From assembly GCF_016522065.1 (NCBI RefSeq), contig NZ_JAEHFV010000001.1, positions 1,054,001-1,118,000 of the forward strand: a DNA stretch of 64,000 nt, read 5' to 3'. A program made the position numbers and the translations under genes. The notes beneath the pieces were generated by a model. It worked only from the letters and a program-made list of their open reading frames with translations, searched no databases and was not told where the DNA came from. Source of the stretch: Flavobacterium agrisoli. Lineage in GTDB: Bacteria; Bacteroidota; Bacteroidia; Flavobacteriales; Flavobacteriaceae. The stretch's first letter is position 1. Every line of letters begins with the position of its first letter. Below are positions 36,892 to 47,515 of this stretch, one piece after another.

Positions 36892-39800
36892 ATGAAAAAA
36901 CCTGTTGTTACACAACGATTACTCTATCGAATCATGAAAATAACATTCTTTCAAATGGTATTGGCTTTTGTATTTTCGACCGTTATGATGGCCAATAGTG
37001 TCAAGGGGCAAAAAAAATTAGATACAAAAGTTACCATTTCGATCACTAATTTGAGTTTAACCGATGCGTTATCAAAGATTGAAAAATCTGCGAATGTAAA
37101 ATTTTCGTATAACTCAAGGATATCACAACTCAACCAACGAATTACTTTTTCGGCTACCGATCAAAGGCTTTCGATTGTTTTAGATGAAATTTTAAAACCA
37201 TTACATATCGGTTTTGCAGAAGTAAGTAATCAAATTGTTTTACAAAACAACACGAAGAAAGAAACGAGCGAGGCGTTATTTCAGTCGCCGTTTGCTACTT
37301 CTAAACCTATATTTTTAACCGTAAAAGGAAAAGTAGTAGACCAATTAGGCAATCCGCTTCCGGGAGCTACTGTAATGGTGAAAGACACCAAATTAGCCGT
37401 TTTAACCGATTTTGATGGAAATTTTTCCATTGATATGCCGGCCAATAGCACAAAATTAGTTATTAGCTATATTGGAATGCAATCCAAAGAAATTGATGCT
37501 ACGGGTGATTATGTTACCGTGGTATTACCTGAATTGGGTCAGAACTTAAACGAAGTGGTAATCACAACGGGTTATGAAAAAACATCAAAACGAACTTTTA
37601 CAGGTGCTGTTAGCAAAATTAGTGCAGCCGAATTAAAAGTAGATGGTGTGGTGGATGTGAGCCGTATGATAGAAGGAAAAGCAGCCGGTGTAACGGTACA
37701 AAACGTTACCGGAACTTTTGGTACAGCACCTAAAATTACCGTTCGCGGATCTTCTTCTATTTTTGGTGATACCAAACCACTTTGGGTTATTGATGGTGTA
37801 GTTCAAGAAGACATCATTAATTTATCTTTTGCTGATTTGGCTTCTGGAAATTCTGAAACACTATTAAGTTCTTCTATTGCAGGTCTTAATGCCAACGATA
37901 TTCAAAGTATCGAAATTCTTAAAGATGCATCGGCAACTTCGATTTATGGTTCGAGATCTTTGAACGGTGTTGTTGTAGTAACTACCAAACAAGGTCGACG
38001 TGATGCGCCTTTAAAAGTTACGTATTCGTTAGAGCAATCCGTTAGAACTGTACCCAACTACAACCAATTTGACATCTTGAATTCGCAAGAATCGATGAGT
38101 ATTTTTAAAGAAATGGAGTCTAAAGGATATTTAGACTTGCCATCAACAGTAAACGGTCGATATGGCGGTGCTTATAATATTTTAGGAAGAGCCATCAATA
38201 CTTTTGTGCCCGAAACTGGTGGTTATTTAGTAAATAACGATCCTGTTAGCCGAAATAATTTTTTAAAGAAATACGAATTGGCTAATACCGATTGGTTTAA
38301 CGTTTTATTCCGTCCGTCGATTACTCAAAATCATTCGTTGAGTTTTTCTGGAGGTGGAAAAAACAATACTTTTTATGCTTCTTTAGGGTACTATACCGAT
38401 CCGGGATGGACCATTGCGGACAAAGTGCACCAACTTTCTTCCAACATTAAAGGCACTTTTTTTATAAACGATAAATTAAACGTAACGCTGTCTACTTTGG
38501 CTTCGGTTCGTGATCAAGAAGCACCAGGAAGTTATGAAAGCGAAAAAGATGTGGTTTTTGGAAAAGTAACTCGTGATTTTGACATTAACCCATTTAACTA
38601 CGTTTTAAATACTAGCAGAACATTAAGACCTTACGACGACAACGGAAATTTAGAATATTACCGTAATAACTGGGCCAAAATGAACATTTTGAACGAATTG
38701 GAAAATAACTTCATGGAAATTGAAGTAAAAGACATTCGCTTTCAATTGGATTTGGATTACAAAATAAATCCGCATTTAACCTACAACCTAACCGGTTCGG
38801 CGCGATATGCCAATACCAGTCGCGAACATAAAATCTTAGAGAACTCTAACGTAGTAGGTGCTTACAGAGCCGGAACTCCCGAAGGTGAAGATGGTGTAAA
38901 TACCTTAGTAAGAGATCAAAACATCTTTTTATACCAAGATCCAAACGATTTAACGGCTCCAAAAGTATCCGTTTTACCAAATGGCGGGTTTTTAAGAAAA
39001 TTCACCAACGACATGACTTCTTATAACCTTAGAAACAGTATCAATTACCGAAATACTTTTAACGACAAACACGAAGTGGAAGGCTTTTTTGGAACTGAAA
39101 TGCGTGTTGTAGACCGTAGTAGCGATAATTTTACGGCTGCAGGTATTCAATTTGACAGAGGTTTAACGGCTTTTACCGATCCTAGAATTATCGAAAAAAT
39201 CATCAATGGAGGTGATTCGTATTTTGGTTTTAACGAAGAAAAAGAAAGAACCGTTGGTTTCTTCGGAAAAGTAGGTTATACTTTTGATCGTCGTTACACT
39301 GCATCCGTTACTGGTCGTTATGACGGATCTAACAGACAAGGCGACAGTGGATCTTCGAGATGGTTACCAACCTACACATTCAGTGGAAAGTGGAATATTT
39401 CGGAAGAAAGTTTTATGCAAAACGTAGAATCTATCAACAATTTAAGTGTTAGAGGTTCTTATGGACTAACAGCTACAGCAGGTCCAGCAACCAATTCATT
39501 AGCTATTTACAGAAGTTATGTTACTGATCGTTTTAGTTTAGATGATAGAGAAACTGGAATTCAAATTGACGAATTACAAAATGGTGACTTAACTTGGGAA
39601 AAACAATTTGAAACCAACTTAGGAGTTGATTTAGGAATGTTCAACAACCGTTTACAACTTACTACAGATATTTACCGTCGTAAAGCATTTGACTTGGTAG
39701 ATTACGTAATTACTTCTGGAGTTGGCGGACAACGCATCAAACAAGGTAATAATGCAAATATGGAAACCAAAGGTATCGAAGTTGGTTTTACTACTAAAAA

Positions 39801-40617
39801 TATCAACTCTGATAACTTTAAATGGTCAACTACTTTAAATTTCTCAGTATACCACCAAGAAATCACGAAATTGGAAAACAAACCAACTGTTTTTGATTTA
39901 ATTGATGGTAATGGCGGAAATACAGTAGGACATCCTCGTAATTCTATCTATTCTTATCAATTTACAGGATTGAACGATCAAGGTTTACCTACTTTTATTA
40001 TGCCTGATGGTGAAACCGATAATATTACGGGTGCCGATTTTCAAGACAATCAAAATGTGACCGATTACTTGAAATACGAAGGTTCAATAGAACCTAATAA
40101 ATCGATTGGTTTGGCCAACACGTTTACTTATAAAAATTGGTCTTTGTATGTGTTTTTTGTAGGATCGGGTGGAAACAAAGTTCGTTTAAATCCTATTTAC
40201 GACAGTACTTATGATGATTTAACAGTATTTACCAAAGACTTCACCAACCGTTGGATTAATCCTGGCGACGAAAACTTCACGAATGTTCCTGTTATTGCCG
40301 ATCAACGTTTAAATTCTAATTACGGAGGTGCAAGAACCTTAGCAAGAGCATACAACACTTACAATTACTCGGATGTTAGAATTGCCGATGGTGATTTTGT
40401 TCGATTAAAAAACATTTCGTTAAGCTGGGAATTCCCAAGTAATTTCAAAAAAGACTTAGGAGTAAACGCTTTCACATTAAGAGCCTCATCAGTAAACCCT
40501 TGGTTAATTTATTCAGATAAAAAACTGAACGGCCAAGATCCTGAATTCCGTAACAGCGGTGGTGTTGCCATGCCGGTAACTACACAGTACACACTTGCTT
40601 TAAACATTTCATTTTAA
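36892..40617 (+). CDS. SusC/RagA-family TonB-linked importer with STN signalling domain
   Basis: 1241 residues. After a signal peptide (about 1-39) an STN domain covers 45-122 (ISITNLSLTDALSKIEKSANVKFSY), which contacts the FecR protein. Then a carboxypeptidase-D-like domain (VKGKVVDQLGNPLPGATVMV, 133-210), the plug (EVVITTGYEKTSKRTFTGAVS; PLWVIDGVVQ; IQSIEILKDASATSIYGSRS), and a long barrel ending LALNISF. It is longer than the mannan-locus SusC because of the STN domain. It heads an import operon whose later genes include a HExxH lipoprotein, suggesting a peptide or protein substrate, though this is inference. Confidence 0.95.
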   Translation: MKKPVVTQRLLYRIMKITFFQMVLAFVFSTVMMANSVKGQKKLDTKVTISITNLSLTDALSKIEKSANVKFSYNSRISQLNQRITFSATDQRLSIVLDEILKPLHIGFAEVSNQIVLQNNTKKETSEALFQSPFATSKPIFLTVKGKVVDQLGNPLPGATVMVKDTKLAVLTDFDGNFSIDMPANSTKLVISYIGMQSKEIDATGDYVTVVLPELGQNLNEVVITTGYEKTSKRTFTGAVSKISAAELKVDGVVDVSRMIEGKAAGVTVQNVTGTFGTAPKITVRGSSSIFGDTKPLWVIDGVVQEDIINLSFADLASGNSETLLSSSIAGLNANDIQSIEILKDASATSIYGSRSLNGVVVVTTKQGRRDAPLKVTYSLEQSVRTVPNYNQFDILNSQESMSIFKEMESKGYLDLPSTVNGRYGGAYNILGRAINTFVPETGGYLVNNDPVSRNNFLKKYELANTDWFNVLFRPSITQNHSLSFSGGGKNNTFYASLGYYTDPGWTIADKVHQLSSNIKGTFFINDKLNVTLSTLASVRDQEAPGSYESEKDVVFGKVTRDFDINPFNYVLNTSRTLRPYDDNGNLEYYRNNWAKMNILNELENNFMEIEVKDIRFQLDLDYKINPHLTYNLTGSARYANTSREHKILENSNVVGAYRAGTPEGEDGVNTLVRDQNIFLYQDPNDLTAPKVSVLPNGGFLRKFTNDMTSYNLRNSINYRNTFNDKHEVEGFFGTEMRVVDRSSDNFTAAGIQFDRGLTAFTDPRIIEKIINGGDSYFGFNEEKERTVGFFGKVGYTFDRRYTASVTGRYDGSNRQGDSGSSRWLPTYTFSGKWNISEESFMQNVESINNLSVRGSYGLTATAGPATNSLAIYRSYVTDRFSLDDRETGIQIDELQNGDLTWEKQFETNLGVDLGMFNNRLQLTTDIYRRKAFDLVDYVITSGVGGQRIKQGNNANMETKGIEVGFTTKNINSDNFKWSTTLNFSVYHQEITKLENKPTVFDLIDGNGGNTVGHPRNSIYSYQFTGLNDQGLPTFIMPDGETDNITGADFQDNQNVTDYLKYEGSIEPNKSIGLANTFTYKNWSLYVFFVGSGGNKVRLNPIYDSTYDDLTVFTKDFTNRWINPGDENFTNVPVIADQRLNSNYGGARTLARAYNTYNYSDVRIADGDFVRLKNISLSWEFPSNFKKDLGVNAFTLRASSVNPWLIYSDKKLNGQDPEFRNSGGVAMPVTTQYTLALNISF

Positions 40618-40623
40618 CAATTC

Positions 40624-42108
40624 ATGAGTATGAAAAAATTAAACCCACTATATTTAATGTTACTACTTATAAGTGTGAGTAGTTGTGATGATTTCTTGTC
40701 TGAAAAACCAGATAACCGAACCGAAATTAATACACCCGAAAAAATTTCTGAAATTTTAGTCTACGCCTATCCTCAGATGAGTTATTTTGACATTGCCGAA
40801 ACCATGTCGGATAACGTTTTTGATAGCGGAATGGCCGAAACTTTGCAAAAAAACGAGCAAAATTACAATTGGGAAATTCAAACCGAAACCAATAATATTG
40901 ACACACAAGCTTATTATTGGGATGCATGCTACAGAGCTATTGCGCATGCCAATACGGCTTTACAAGCCATTGAAGAATTAGGAAGTCCGAGCAATTTAAA
41001 TCCGCAAAAAGGAGAAGCTTTATTGGCTAGAGCGTATTCTCATTATATGTTGGTATCACTTTGGTCACAACGATACAATCCGGCTACAGCTAGCACAGAT
41101 ATGGGAATTCCGTATGTAACTGCACCCGAAACTTCTTTATTGGCATCCTATGAAAGAAATAGCGTTCAAGAAGTTTTTGATTTTATTGAGGCCGACATTA
41201 CCGAAGGTTTGCCCTTGGTTACCAACGATTACAAAGAACCTAAATTTCATTTCAATAAAGATGCAGCTAAAGCATTTGCTAGCCGCTTCTATTTAATTAA
41301 AGGAGATTGGCAAAAAGTAATTGATTTATCAAACGATTTGGGTTCTAGACCAGAAGGTAGACTTCGTGATTTTGCTTCTTATGATTTAATGACAGCAGAT
41401 CAACAACGTGTTGCTTACGCTGCTAGTGATGCTCCAACCAATTTATTGCTTGTTTCAGCCAATTCAATCATTATGAGATCGGCTTCTCAAAGCAGGTATT
41501 ATTTATCGGGAGCGCGTTATTCTGAAATTTTAGGTTCTAGTACCAGTTTATTTAACAAAAGTTGGTTATTCAATTTTTACTCGTATAACAGCAGTATTAC
41601 CGTATTCATGCCTAAATTTTATGAATATTTCAAATATACAAACGTAACCGCCGGAATTGGCGAACCTTATGTAGCCGAAGTATTATTAAGTAATGATGAG
41701 TTCTTCTTAAACCGAATTGAAGCCCATGTAATGGCGGGTCAAATTGATTTGGCTACACAGGAATTAGAATACTTTTTATCAACCCGAGCAGTTGGTTACA
41801 ATCCAACAACCGATAAATTAACTGAAGCGAAAGTAGTAGCCAAATATCCGGTCATTGCGGATGAATATACTCCTTTTTACAACATGACACCCGTTCAAAC
41901 GTCTTACATAAAAGCGATTGCCGAAGCAAGACGTAGGGATTTTATTCACGAAGGAATGAGATGGTTTGATGTAAAACGTTTTAACATCGTGGTCAATCAT
42001 GAAAGCTACAACAAACCTACAAATGTTTTAGCCAAAGATGACAACCGTAGAGCCTTACAAATACCACTTCATGCTTCTACTACTGGTATTGAATTAAATC
42101 CAAGATAA
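40624..42108 (+). CDS. SusD/RagB-family nutrient-binding lipoprotein
   Basis: 494 residues starting six bases after the susC stop; the second Met (40630) is an equally good start. Lipoprotein signal MLLLISVSSCDDFLSEKPDNRTE. The SusD fold is seen in DACYRAIAHANTALQAIEEL, GEALLARAYSHYMLVSLWSQRYNP and, at the end, IAEARRRDFIHEGMRWFDVKRFNIVV. It is the lid partner of the STN-type SusC. No residues reveal the ligand. Confidence 0.93.
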   Translation: MSMKKLNPLYLMLLLISVSSCDDFLSEKPDNRTEINTPEKISEILVYAYPQMSYFDIAETMSDNVFDSGMAETLQKNEQNYNWEIQTETNNIDTQAYYWDACYRAIAHANTALQAIEELGSPSNLNPQKGEALLARAYSHYMLVSLWSQRYNPATASTDMGIPYVTAPETSLLASYERNSVQEVFDFIEADITEGLPLVTNDYKEPKFHFNKDAAKAFASRFYLIKGDWQKVIDLSNDLGSRPEGRLRDFASYDLMTADQQRVAYAASDAPTNLLLVSANSIIMRSASQSRYYLSGARYSEILGSSTSLFNKSWLFNFYSYNSSITVFMPKFYEYFKYTNVTAGIGEPYVAEVLLSNDEFFLNRIEAHVMAGQIDLATQELEYFLSTRAVGYNPTTDKLTEAKVVAKYPVIADEYTPFYNMTPVQTSYIKAIAEARRRDFIHEGMRWFDVKRFNIVVNHESYNKPTNVLAKDDNRRALQIPLHASTTGIELNPR

Positions 42109-42128
42109 TTTGTAAAATTTGAACGATT

Positions 42129-42989
42129 ATGAAAGCATTAAAATACAATAAAATAGCCTTTTTGTTTTTAACACTAGCGGCTCTAAGTTCTTGCTCGCAC
42201 GAAGAACAACCTACCGAAAGTCAGCTCGACTTTAATCAGCCTTCCAAAACAACGTTAGACAATTGGATTGGCGATAATTACTTAAATCCCTACAATATTA
42301 ATGTACAATACAAATGGAACCAAAACACTGTTGATGTAAGCCGTTTTTTATATCCACCAGCAGTTAACAAAGTACAACCCGCATTAGAAATTGTTAAAAA
42401 AATCTGGTTGGACAGTTATAAAACAATCGGAGGAACCAATTTTGTCAAAATAATTGCACCTCGTGAAATTGTATTAGTAGGTGGTGTTAACTTAAATAGT
42501 GTAGGAACTAAAACCTTAGGAATTGCCGAAGGTGGTCAACGTGTTACCTTGTTTGAGACGGATTATATTGACAAAACAAACAGAAACAATATCAAACAAT
42601 TTATACACACCATTCAGCACGAGTACATTCATATTTTAAATCAAAACAAACCTTTTGACGAAAAATCATGGTCGGTTATCACGCCTGTTGGGTATACTGC
42701 CGATTGGTACAATTATACCATTGCATCGTCAAACGAATTGGGTTTCATAACCAGTTATGCACGATCTAACATTAACGAAGATTTTGCCGAAACAGCCTCT
42801 ATGATCTTAATTAGCTCCAAAGCAGAATACGCTGCCTTTTTAGCAGGAATAAAAAGTCCAACAGCTTTGGCGGCACTAAAAGCTAAAGAAGCGATAGTGG
42901 TAAAATACTTTAAAGATGCTTTTGATATGGACTTTTATGCCTTACGTGATGAAGCCGAGAAAAACACAAATGCTGTTATAAATAATTAA
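42129..42989 (+). CDS. SusCD-associated zinc metallohydrolase lipoprotein
   Basis: 286 residues, lipoprotein (LAALSSCSHEEQ, Cys22). HEYIH (164-168) is a zinc-binding HExxH motif, and NEDFAET (216-222) provides the probable third ligand in Glu217 or Glu221. This matches the family of HExxH lipoproteins known to be encoded directly after SusC/SusD pairs. It likely acts at the cell surface on the substrate before or while SusCD imports it, perhaps as a peptidase. The spacing from susD is 20 bases. Confidence 0.88.
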   Translation: MKALKYNKIAFLFLTLAALSSCSHEEQPTESQLDFNQPSKTTLDNWIGDNYLNPYNINVQYKWNQNTVDVSRFLYPPAVNKVQPALEIVKKIWLDSYKTIGGTNFVKIIAPREIVLVGGVNLNSVGTKTLGIAEGGQRVTLFETDYIDKTNRNNIKQFIHTIQHEYIHILNQNKPFDEKSWSVITPVGYTADWYNYTIASSNELGFITSYARSNINEDFAETASMILISSKAEYAAFLAGIKSPTALAALKAKEAIVVKYFKDAFDMDFYALRDEAEKNTNAVINN

Positions 42990-43004
42990 TTAAATTTTCT
43001 AATT

Positions 43005-44342
43005 ATGAAAGCTAAAAATATTATCCAGTTTTTACTTGCCGGTTTTATAGTTTTACTACTTGCGGCCTGTAGCAATACCGATGCGGAGCAGCTGTTTGAG
43101 GAAACACCAACCGAGCGTTTGAATGCGCAAAAAAAAGAATTAAATGATTTGTTACTTTCTTCTGAAAACGGTTGGAAAGCTGTTTATTTTACATATGACA
43201 GTGTTTTAGGTGGCTACACACACTTATTTAAATTTGCTTCGGATGGTACCGTTCAAATGGCCTCTGATTTTGATGCCGATACCAAAGTGTACAACAGCGA
43301 ATATCAAATTCAATTAGGAAGTACCGTAAGTTTGGTGTTTACTACTAAAAACCGAATCCATCTTTTGTCCGAATCCGATAATTATCCAATCGCTGCCTTA
43401 CGAAGCAAAGGGTATTTAGGCGATTTCCAATTTTTATATTACGGAGAGGAAAATGGCGATATTGTTTTTAAAACCAACCGAAACAATCACGAATTGCGTT
43501 TTGTAAAAGCAACCCCTCAAGATTGGACCGATTTGCCTAAAAACATCGATATGATTAAAAATGTAGTAGGAAGCGATTCTCGTCCGCTTTTCCGGTTACT
43601 CGAAACAACCGACGGTACGACAACACATCAATTTGATTTTACTTTTTCCGAAGTAACTCGTTTCGCAGAGGCTAATTCAATTGAATCGGGTTATTCATTT
43701 ACCTATGAAATGGGAGTGGGTTATGCTCCAAACGGAATCATTATTAGTCCTGCAGTAGAAGTTGGAGGTCAAAAGTTATCCAATTTCGTATACAATGATC
43801 TTGATGGTAGTTTTACAGCTACAGGAACAAACGGTGTAAGTGCTACTATTAAATATTCGACTAAACCTTTAGTAATCACGGATGACTATAAAGCATTATT
43901 ACCAGGTAACCCACAAAGTGTTTATGGTTATATTTCTGCCAACTTATATACTGCACCAAGCAATTCCAAAATGTTCAAAGACCTTGTAAATAAAGTAAAT
44001 GCAACTTTACCGGCTACTCAGTCCTTAGCTCGTATTCAAATTGTATTTAACAATGCTACAAATGGTACTTATATACAGTATTTATTTAACGGAGGAAAAG
44101 CAACCATATCGCATTTAGTAACCACTAAAGAAGATGCTGCCAATAAAACCATTATTTTAACCAATGTTGGCTGGACACAATCCGCTGCTAATGTGGCTTT
44201 CTTGAAAGAGTTAGACGACCAACTTACCAACCCAAGCGGTTTGTATGTTAAAAAAGAATCATTTAAGATAACTTATAGTAATGTTATCTGGACATTTACA
44301 AGTGCTGCAAGTAATTTTAGAATGACAACGTATGCACTCTAA
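43005..44342 (+). CDS. DUF4302-type surface lipoprotein
   Basis: 445 residues with a lipoprotein signal (VLLLAACSNTDAEQ). The N-terminal segment ERLNAQKKELNDLLLSSENGWKAVYF is the recognisable start of the DUF4302 family, found beside the HExxH lipoproteins of such import operons. The rest is predicted beta-rich. It starts 15 bases after the metallohydrolase gene and ends the operon before a clear terminator. It probably binds substrate at the cell surface; the function is not established. Confidence 0.85.
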   Translation: MKAKNIIQFLLAGFIVLLLAACSNTDAEQLFEETPTERLNAQKKELNDLLLSSENGWKAVYFTYDSVLGGYTHLFKFASDGTVQMASDFDADTKVYNSEYQIQLGSTVSLVFTTKNRIHLLSESDNYPIAALRSKGYLGDFQFLYYGEENGDIVFKTNRNNHELRFVKATPQDWTDLPKNIDMIKNVVGSDSRPLFRLLETTDGTTTHQFDFTFSEVTRFAEANSIESGYSFTYEMGVGYAPNGIIISPAVEVGGQKLSNFVYNDLDGSFTATGTNGVSATIKYSTKPLVITDDYKALLPGNPQSVYGYISANLYTAPSNSKMFKDLVNKVNATLPATQSLARIQIVFNNATNGTYIQYLFNGGKATISHLVTTKEDAANKTIILTNVGWTQSAANVAFLKELDDQLTNPSGLYVKKESFKITYSNVIWTFTSAASNFRMTTYAL

Positions 44343-44366
44343 TTAAATTTTTTGATTTTAGTAGAG

Positions 44367-44396
44367 AGGTTGCCCGTCAAAAGGCAACCTTTTTAT
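44367..44396 (+). terminator. Rho-independent terminator of the sigma-controlled SusCD operon
   Basis: AGGTTGCC (44367-44374) pairs with GGCAACCT (44383-44390) over an eight-base loop and is followed by TTTTATTTTA. Confidence 0.85.
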
Positions 44397-44448
44397 TTTA
44401 ACAAAAGTCAGTCATAATTTTTGTTATTTTAGCATTAAAATAATTTTT

Positions 44449-46038
44449 ATGCCTACCGACTGTATCAGCTATCAAAATTCAGGATATTTTTCCAACTTAA
44501 TTACTGATTATTTAGACCAAAAAACCCATCTAAAAGACCTCTACAATCGGTTTCCTACCTTAGAAAACTTCAAAGAACAAATAGCCGAAAAAGAAGTCGC
44601 TTTTAATCAAAATCATCGTTCCCTTTTGGTAACTGTTTTGCAAAAACAATACAGTCAACTTTCTATTTCGCATTTTACCCAACAAAATATTGATTCGTTA
44701 AAAGCCAATACTACTTTTACTGTCACCACCGGTCACCAACTCAATTTGTTTTCGGGACCTCTGTATTTTTTATACAAAATTATTTCAACACTAAATTTAA
44801 CCAACCAACTGAAAGCAGCATATCCGGCCTATAATTTTGTTCCAGTATATTGGATGGCGACCGAAGATCATGATTTTGAAGAGATCAATTATTTTAATTT
44901 TAAAGGAAAAAAATTCCGATGGAACACCAAAAGTACTGGACCTGTTGGACGCCTTTCTACAGAAGGATTAGACGATTTTTTTGAAATATATGCAAAAGAA
45001 TTAGGCGCTAGCAACAATGCTGCTTACCTTAAATCATTGTTCGAAAACAGCTATTTAAAACACAATAATCTGGCCGATGCTACCCGATATTTGGCCAATG
45101 AATTATTCGGTTCGTATGGGTTGGTGATACTCGATGCTGATTCGGCCGAATTAAAACGACAATTTATTCCGTATATCAAAGAAGAGCTTACACAGCAAAT
45201 CGCTTTTGAAAAAGTTAACGAAACAACCAAAGTACTCGAAAATTATTCGGTACAAGTAAACCCAAGAGAAATCAATTTATTCTATATCGAAGACAATTTA
45301 CGCGAACGAATTGTTTTTGAGCAAAATGTATACAAAATAAACAATACTAAAATGGAATTTTCGAAAGATGAAATTTTCGATTTAGTAGAAAAACACCCCG
45401 AAAAATTCAGTCCAAACGTGATTATGCGTCCGCTATACCAAGAAGTGATTTTACCCAATTTAAGTTATATTGGTGGCGGAGGTGAAATTGCTTATTGGCT
45501 CGAATTAAAATCATTTTTTGATGCGGTAAAAGTGCCTTTTCCGATTCTTTTGGTTCGCAATTCGGTACTTTTGGCAACCGAAAAACAAACTAAAAAAGCA
45601 GATAAACTCCATTTAAACTGGGCCGATTTATTTGCTAAACAAACGGATTTAGAAAACAAAATTACACATCGCATTTCCGAATTTCCAATTGATTTAACAA
45701 CTCAAAAAGAATCCTTACAGCAACAATTTGAATACCTATTTCAGATTGCACAACAAACAGACTCTTCCTTTTTGGGTGCGGTAAAAGCACAAGAAATCAA
45801 GCAAACAAAAGGACTCGAAAAATTAGAAAAACGATTGTTAAAAGCACAAAAAAGAAAATTACACGACCAATTGGAACGGGTAACCGAATTGCAAAACGAG
45901 TTATTTCCGAACCAAAGTTTACAAGAACGTCAAGCCAATTTCTCCGAATTTTATTTAGAAAAAGGAAATGAGTTAGTTTCTATTTTAATTCATAAATTGC
46001 AACCGTTAGAGAATCACTTTTCTATCATCACCATATAA
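44449..46038 (+). CDS. bshC: Bacillithiol biosynthesis cysteine-adding enzyme BshC
   Basis: 529 residues, typical of BshC. Recognisable blocks: TTGHQLNLFSGPLYFLYKIISTLNLTNQLK (about 94-124), VPVYWMATEDHDFEEINYFNF, PVGRLSTEGL, and PNVIMRPLYQEVILPNLSYIGGGGEIAYWLELK. A coiled-coil region lies near the C-terminus (about 440-500, rich in Glu, Lys and Gln). It adds cysteine to GlcN-malate in the last step of bacillithiol synthesis, a thiol found in Firmicutes and many Bacteroidetes. Cytoplasmic. It begins 50 bases after the preceding terminator, so it has its own promoter. Confidence 0.95.
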   Translation: MPTDCISYQNSGYFSNLITDYLDQKTHLKDLYNRFPTLENFKEQIAEKEVAFNQNHRSLLVTVLQKQYSQLSISHFTQQNIDSLKANTTFTVTTGHQLNLFSGPLYFLYKIISTLNLTNQLKAAYPAYNFVPVYWMATEDHDFEEINYFNFKGKKFRWNTKSTGPVGRLSTEGLDDFFEIYAKELGASNNAAYLKSLFENSYLKHNNLADATRYLANELFGSYGLVILDADSAELKRQFIPYIKEELTQQIAFEKVNETTKVLENYSVQVNPREINLFYIEDNLRERIVFEQNVYKINNTKMEFSKDEIFDLVEKHPEKFSPNVIMRPLYQEVILPNLSYIGGGGEIAYWLELKSFFDAVKVPFPILLVRNSVLLATEKQTKKADKLHLNWADLFAKQTDLENKITHRISEFPIDLTTQKESLQQQFEYLFQIAQQTDSSFLGAVKAQEIKQTKGLEKLEKRLLKAQKRKLHDQLERVTELQNELFPNQSLQERQANFSEFYLEKGNELVSILIHKLQPLENHFSIITI

Positions 46039-46143
46039 TACCGTTTTGTTTTTGGGATACAAATAACCACCTCATCCTAAGACAAAACGTTTTAAACCAA
46101 ATAGCGATTTTTAAAATTATTTATTCATTTTTACCCGAATCAA

Positions 46144-47415
46144 ATGGTAAGAGAACGCTTAATTTCGCTAGATGTCTTTCGTGGACTTACAATTATGTTA
46201 ATGACAATCGTGAACAATCCCGGCGATTGGTCGCATGTTTATCCGCCATTATTACACGCTAATTGGTACGGTTGTACACCAACCGATTTGGTTTTTCCGT
46301 TTTTTATATTCATTATGGGCGTTGCCATTCCGTTTGCCATGCCCGAAAAACAGTACAATAAAACCATATTCAACAAAATACTTGTTCGTTCCGTTCGCAT
46401 GTTTGGTTTGGGTTTGTTTTTCAATTTTTTCGGCAAAATTTCGTTTTTTGGTTTGGACGGAATCCCATTGTTACTCATTCGGTTATTAATCACCATTGCG
46501 ATTGGCTATGCCCTTATGGGAAATTTTGCTTCTAAAACCAAAACGGCCCTCGCTTTCGGAATTCTGACTATCTATTTTATTTTGGCTTATGGCGATTTTC
46601 CCGCTTACGAGGAAGTACGTATTCCTGGAGTATTACAACGCATTGCTATTGTTTATTTTATGGTAGCCCTACTCTATTTAAAAACCAGTTTAAAATACCA
46701 AATCATTACCTTATCTTCCATTTTATTAGGTTACTGGGCCATGATGACCTTAATCCCAATTCCCGGAATTGGCGCACCCAATCTTAATATAGGCACAAAT
46801 TTGGCATCGTATCTAGACCATATTTTACTTCAAAAACACGTTTATCATGCCACGAAAACTTGGGATCCCGAAGGCATTTTAAGTACGCTGCCTGCAGTCG
46901 GAACCGGAATATTGGGACTTTTAATTGGGCAACTTTTACAAGTTAGAGAAACCCAAGGTCGTATTTTGAAGCAATTAATCGGAATCGGGATTGGTTTAAT
47001 AGCCATAGGATTATGTTGGAACACGGTTTTCCCTATCAACAAATCCCTTTGGACGAGCAGCTATGTGCTATACACGGCTGGATTAGCAACCTTAATTTTA
47101 TCTTTATTATATGCGCTAATTGATATTAAAAATTTCAAAAGAGGCCTCAAACCTTTTTTAGTTTGGGGCGTAAATCCCATGATTGTTTTTTTTGCTTCAC
47201 AAATAATTCCGCAAGCTTTGTCAATAATTTTGATTGCCAACCCAAACAACAAATCCGAAAATATAACACTTTATGGCTATTATTACGAATTCGGAATTGT
47301 GCCTTATTTTAAAAACCCACTGAATGCTTCCTTGGCTTCGGCAATCGTTTATGCAGTATTTTGGACGCTCGTTTTATGGATTTTATATCAAAACAAATGG
47401 TTTATCAAAGTATAG
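46144..47415 (+). CDS. HGSNAT-like membrane acyltransferase (DUF5009/DUF1624 type)
   Basis: 423 residues with about 10-11 hydrophobic segments. RLISLDVFRGLTIMLMTIVNNPG at the start and HANWYGCTPTDLVFPFFIFIMGVAIPFA (with a conserved His near 39) are typical of relatives of heparan-alpha-glucosaminide N-acetyltransferase, which move acetyl groups across a membrane onto sugars. WDPEGILSTLPAVGTGILG is another conserved block. The acceptor in this organism is unknown; peptidoglycan or envelope glycans are possible. Confidence 0.88.
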   Translation: MVRERLISLDVFRGLTIMLMTIVNNPGDWSHVYPPLLHANWYGCTPTDLVFPFFIFIMGVAIPFAMPEKQYNKTIFNKILVRSVRMFGLGLFFNFFGKISFFGLDGIPLLLIRLLITIAIGYALMGNFASKTKTALAFGILTIYFILAYGDFPAYEEVRIPGVLQRIAIVYFMVALLYLKTSLKYQIITLSSILLGYWAMMTLIPIPGIGAPNLNIGTNLASYLDHILLQKHVYHATKTWDPEGILSTLPAVGTGILGLLIGQLLQVRETQGRILKQLIGIGIGLIAIGLCWNTVFPINKSLWTSSYVLYTAGLATLILSLLYALIDIKNFKRGLKPFLVWGVNPMIVFFASQIIPQALSIILIANPNNKSENITLYGYYYEFGIVPYFKNPLNASLASAIVYAVFWTLVLWILYQNKWFIKV

Positions 47416-47481
47416 TTTCAAATTTTTACATTTAACCTTTTATTATTGCTATTTTACTAAAATGATTTTATAAAAAAAGTC

Positions 47482-47489
47482 TATTTTTG
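47482..47489 (+). promoter_or_regulatory. Candidate -7 element for ndk
   Basis: TATTTTTG fits the Bacteroidetes TAnnTTTG pattern and lies 26 bases before the ndk ATG. No well-spaced TTG at -33 is visible. Confidence 0.4.
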
Positions 47490-47515
47490 TTTAAAATTTA
47501 AAAATACATACACAA

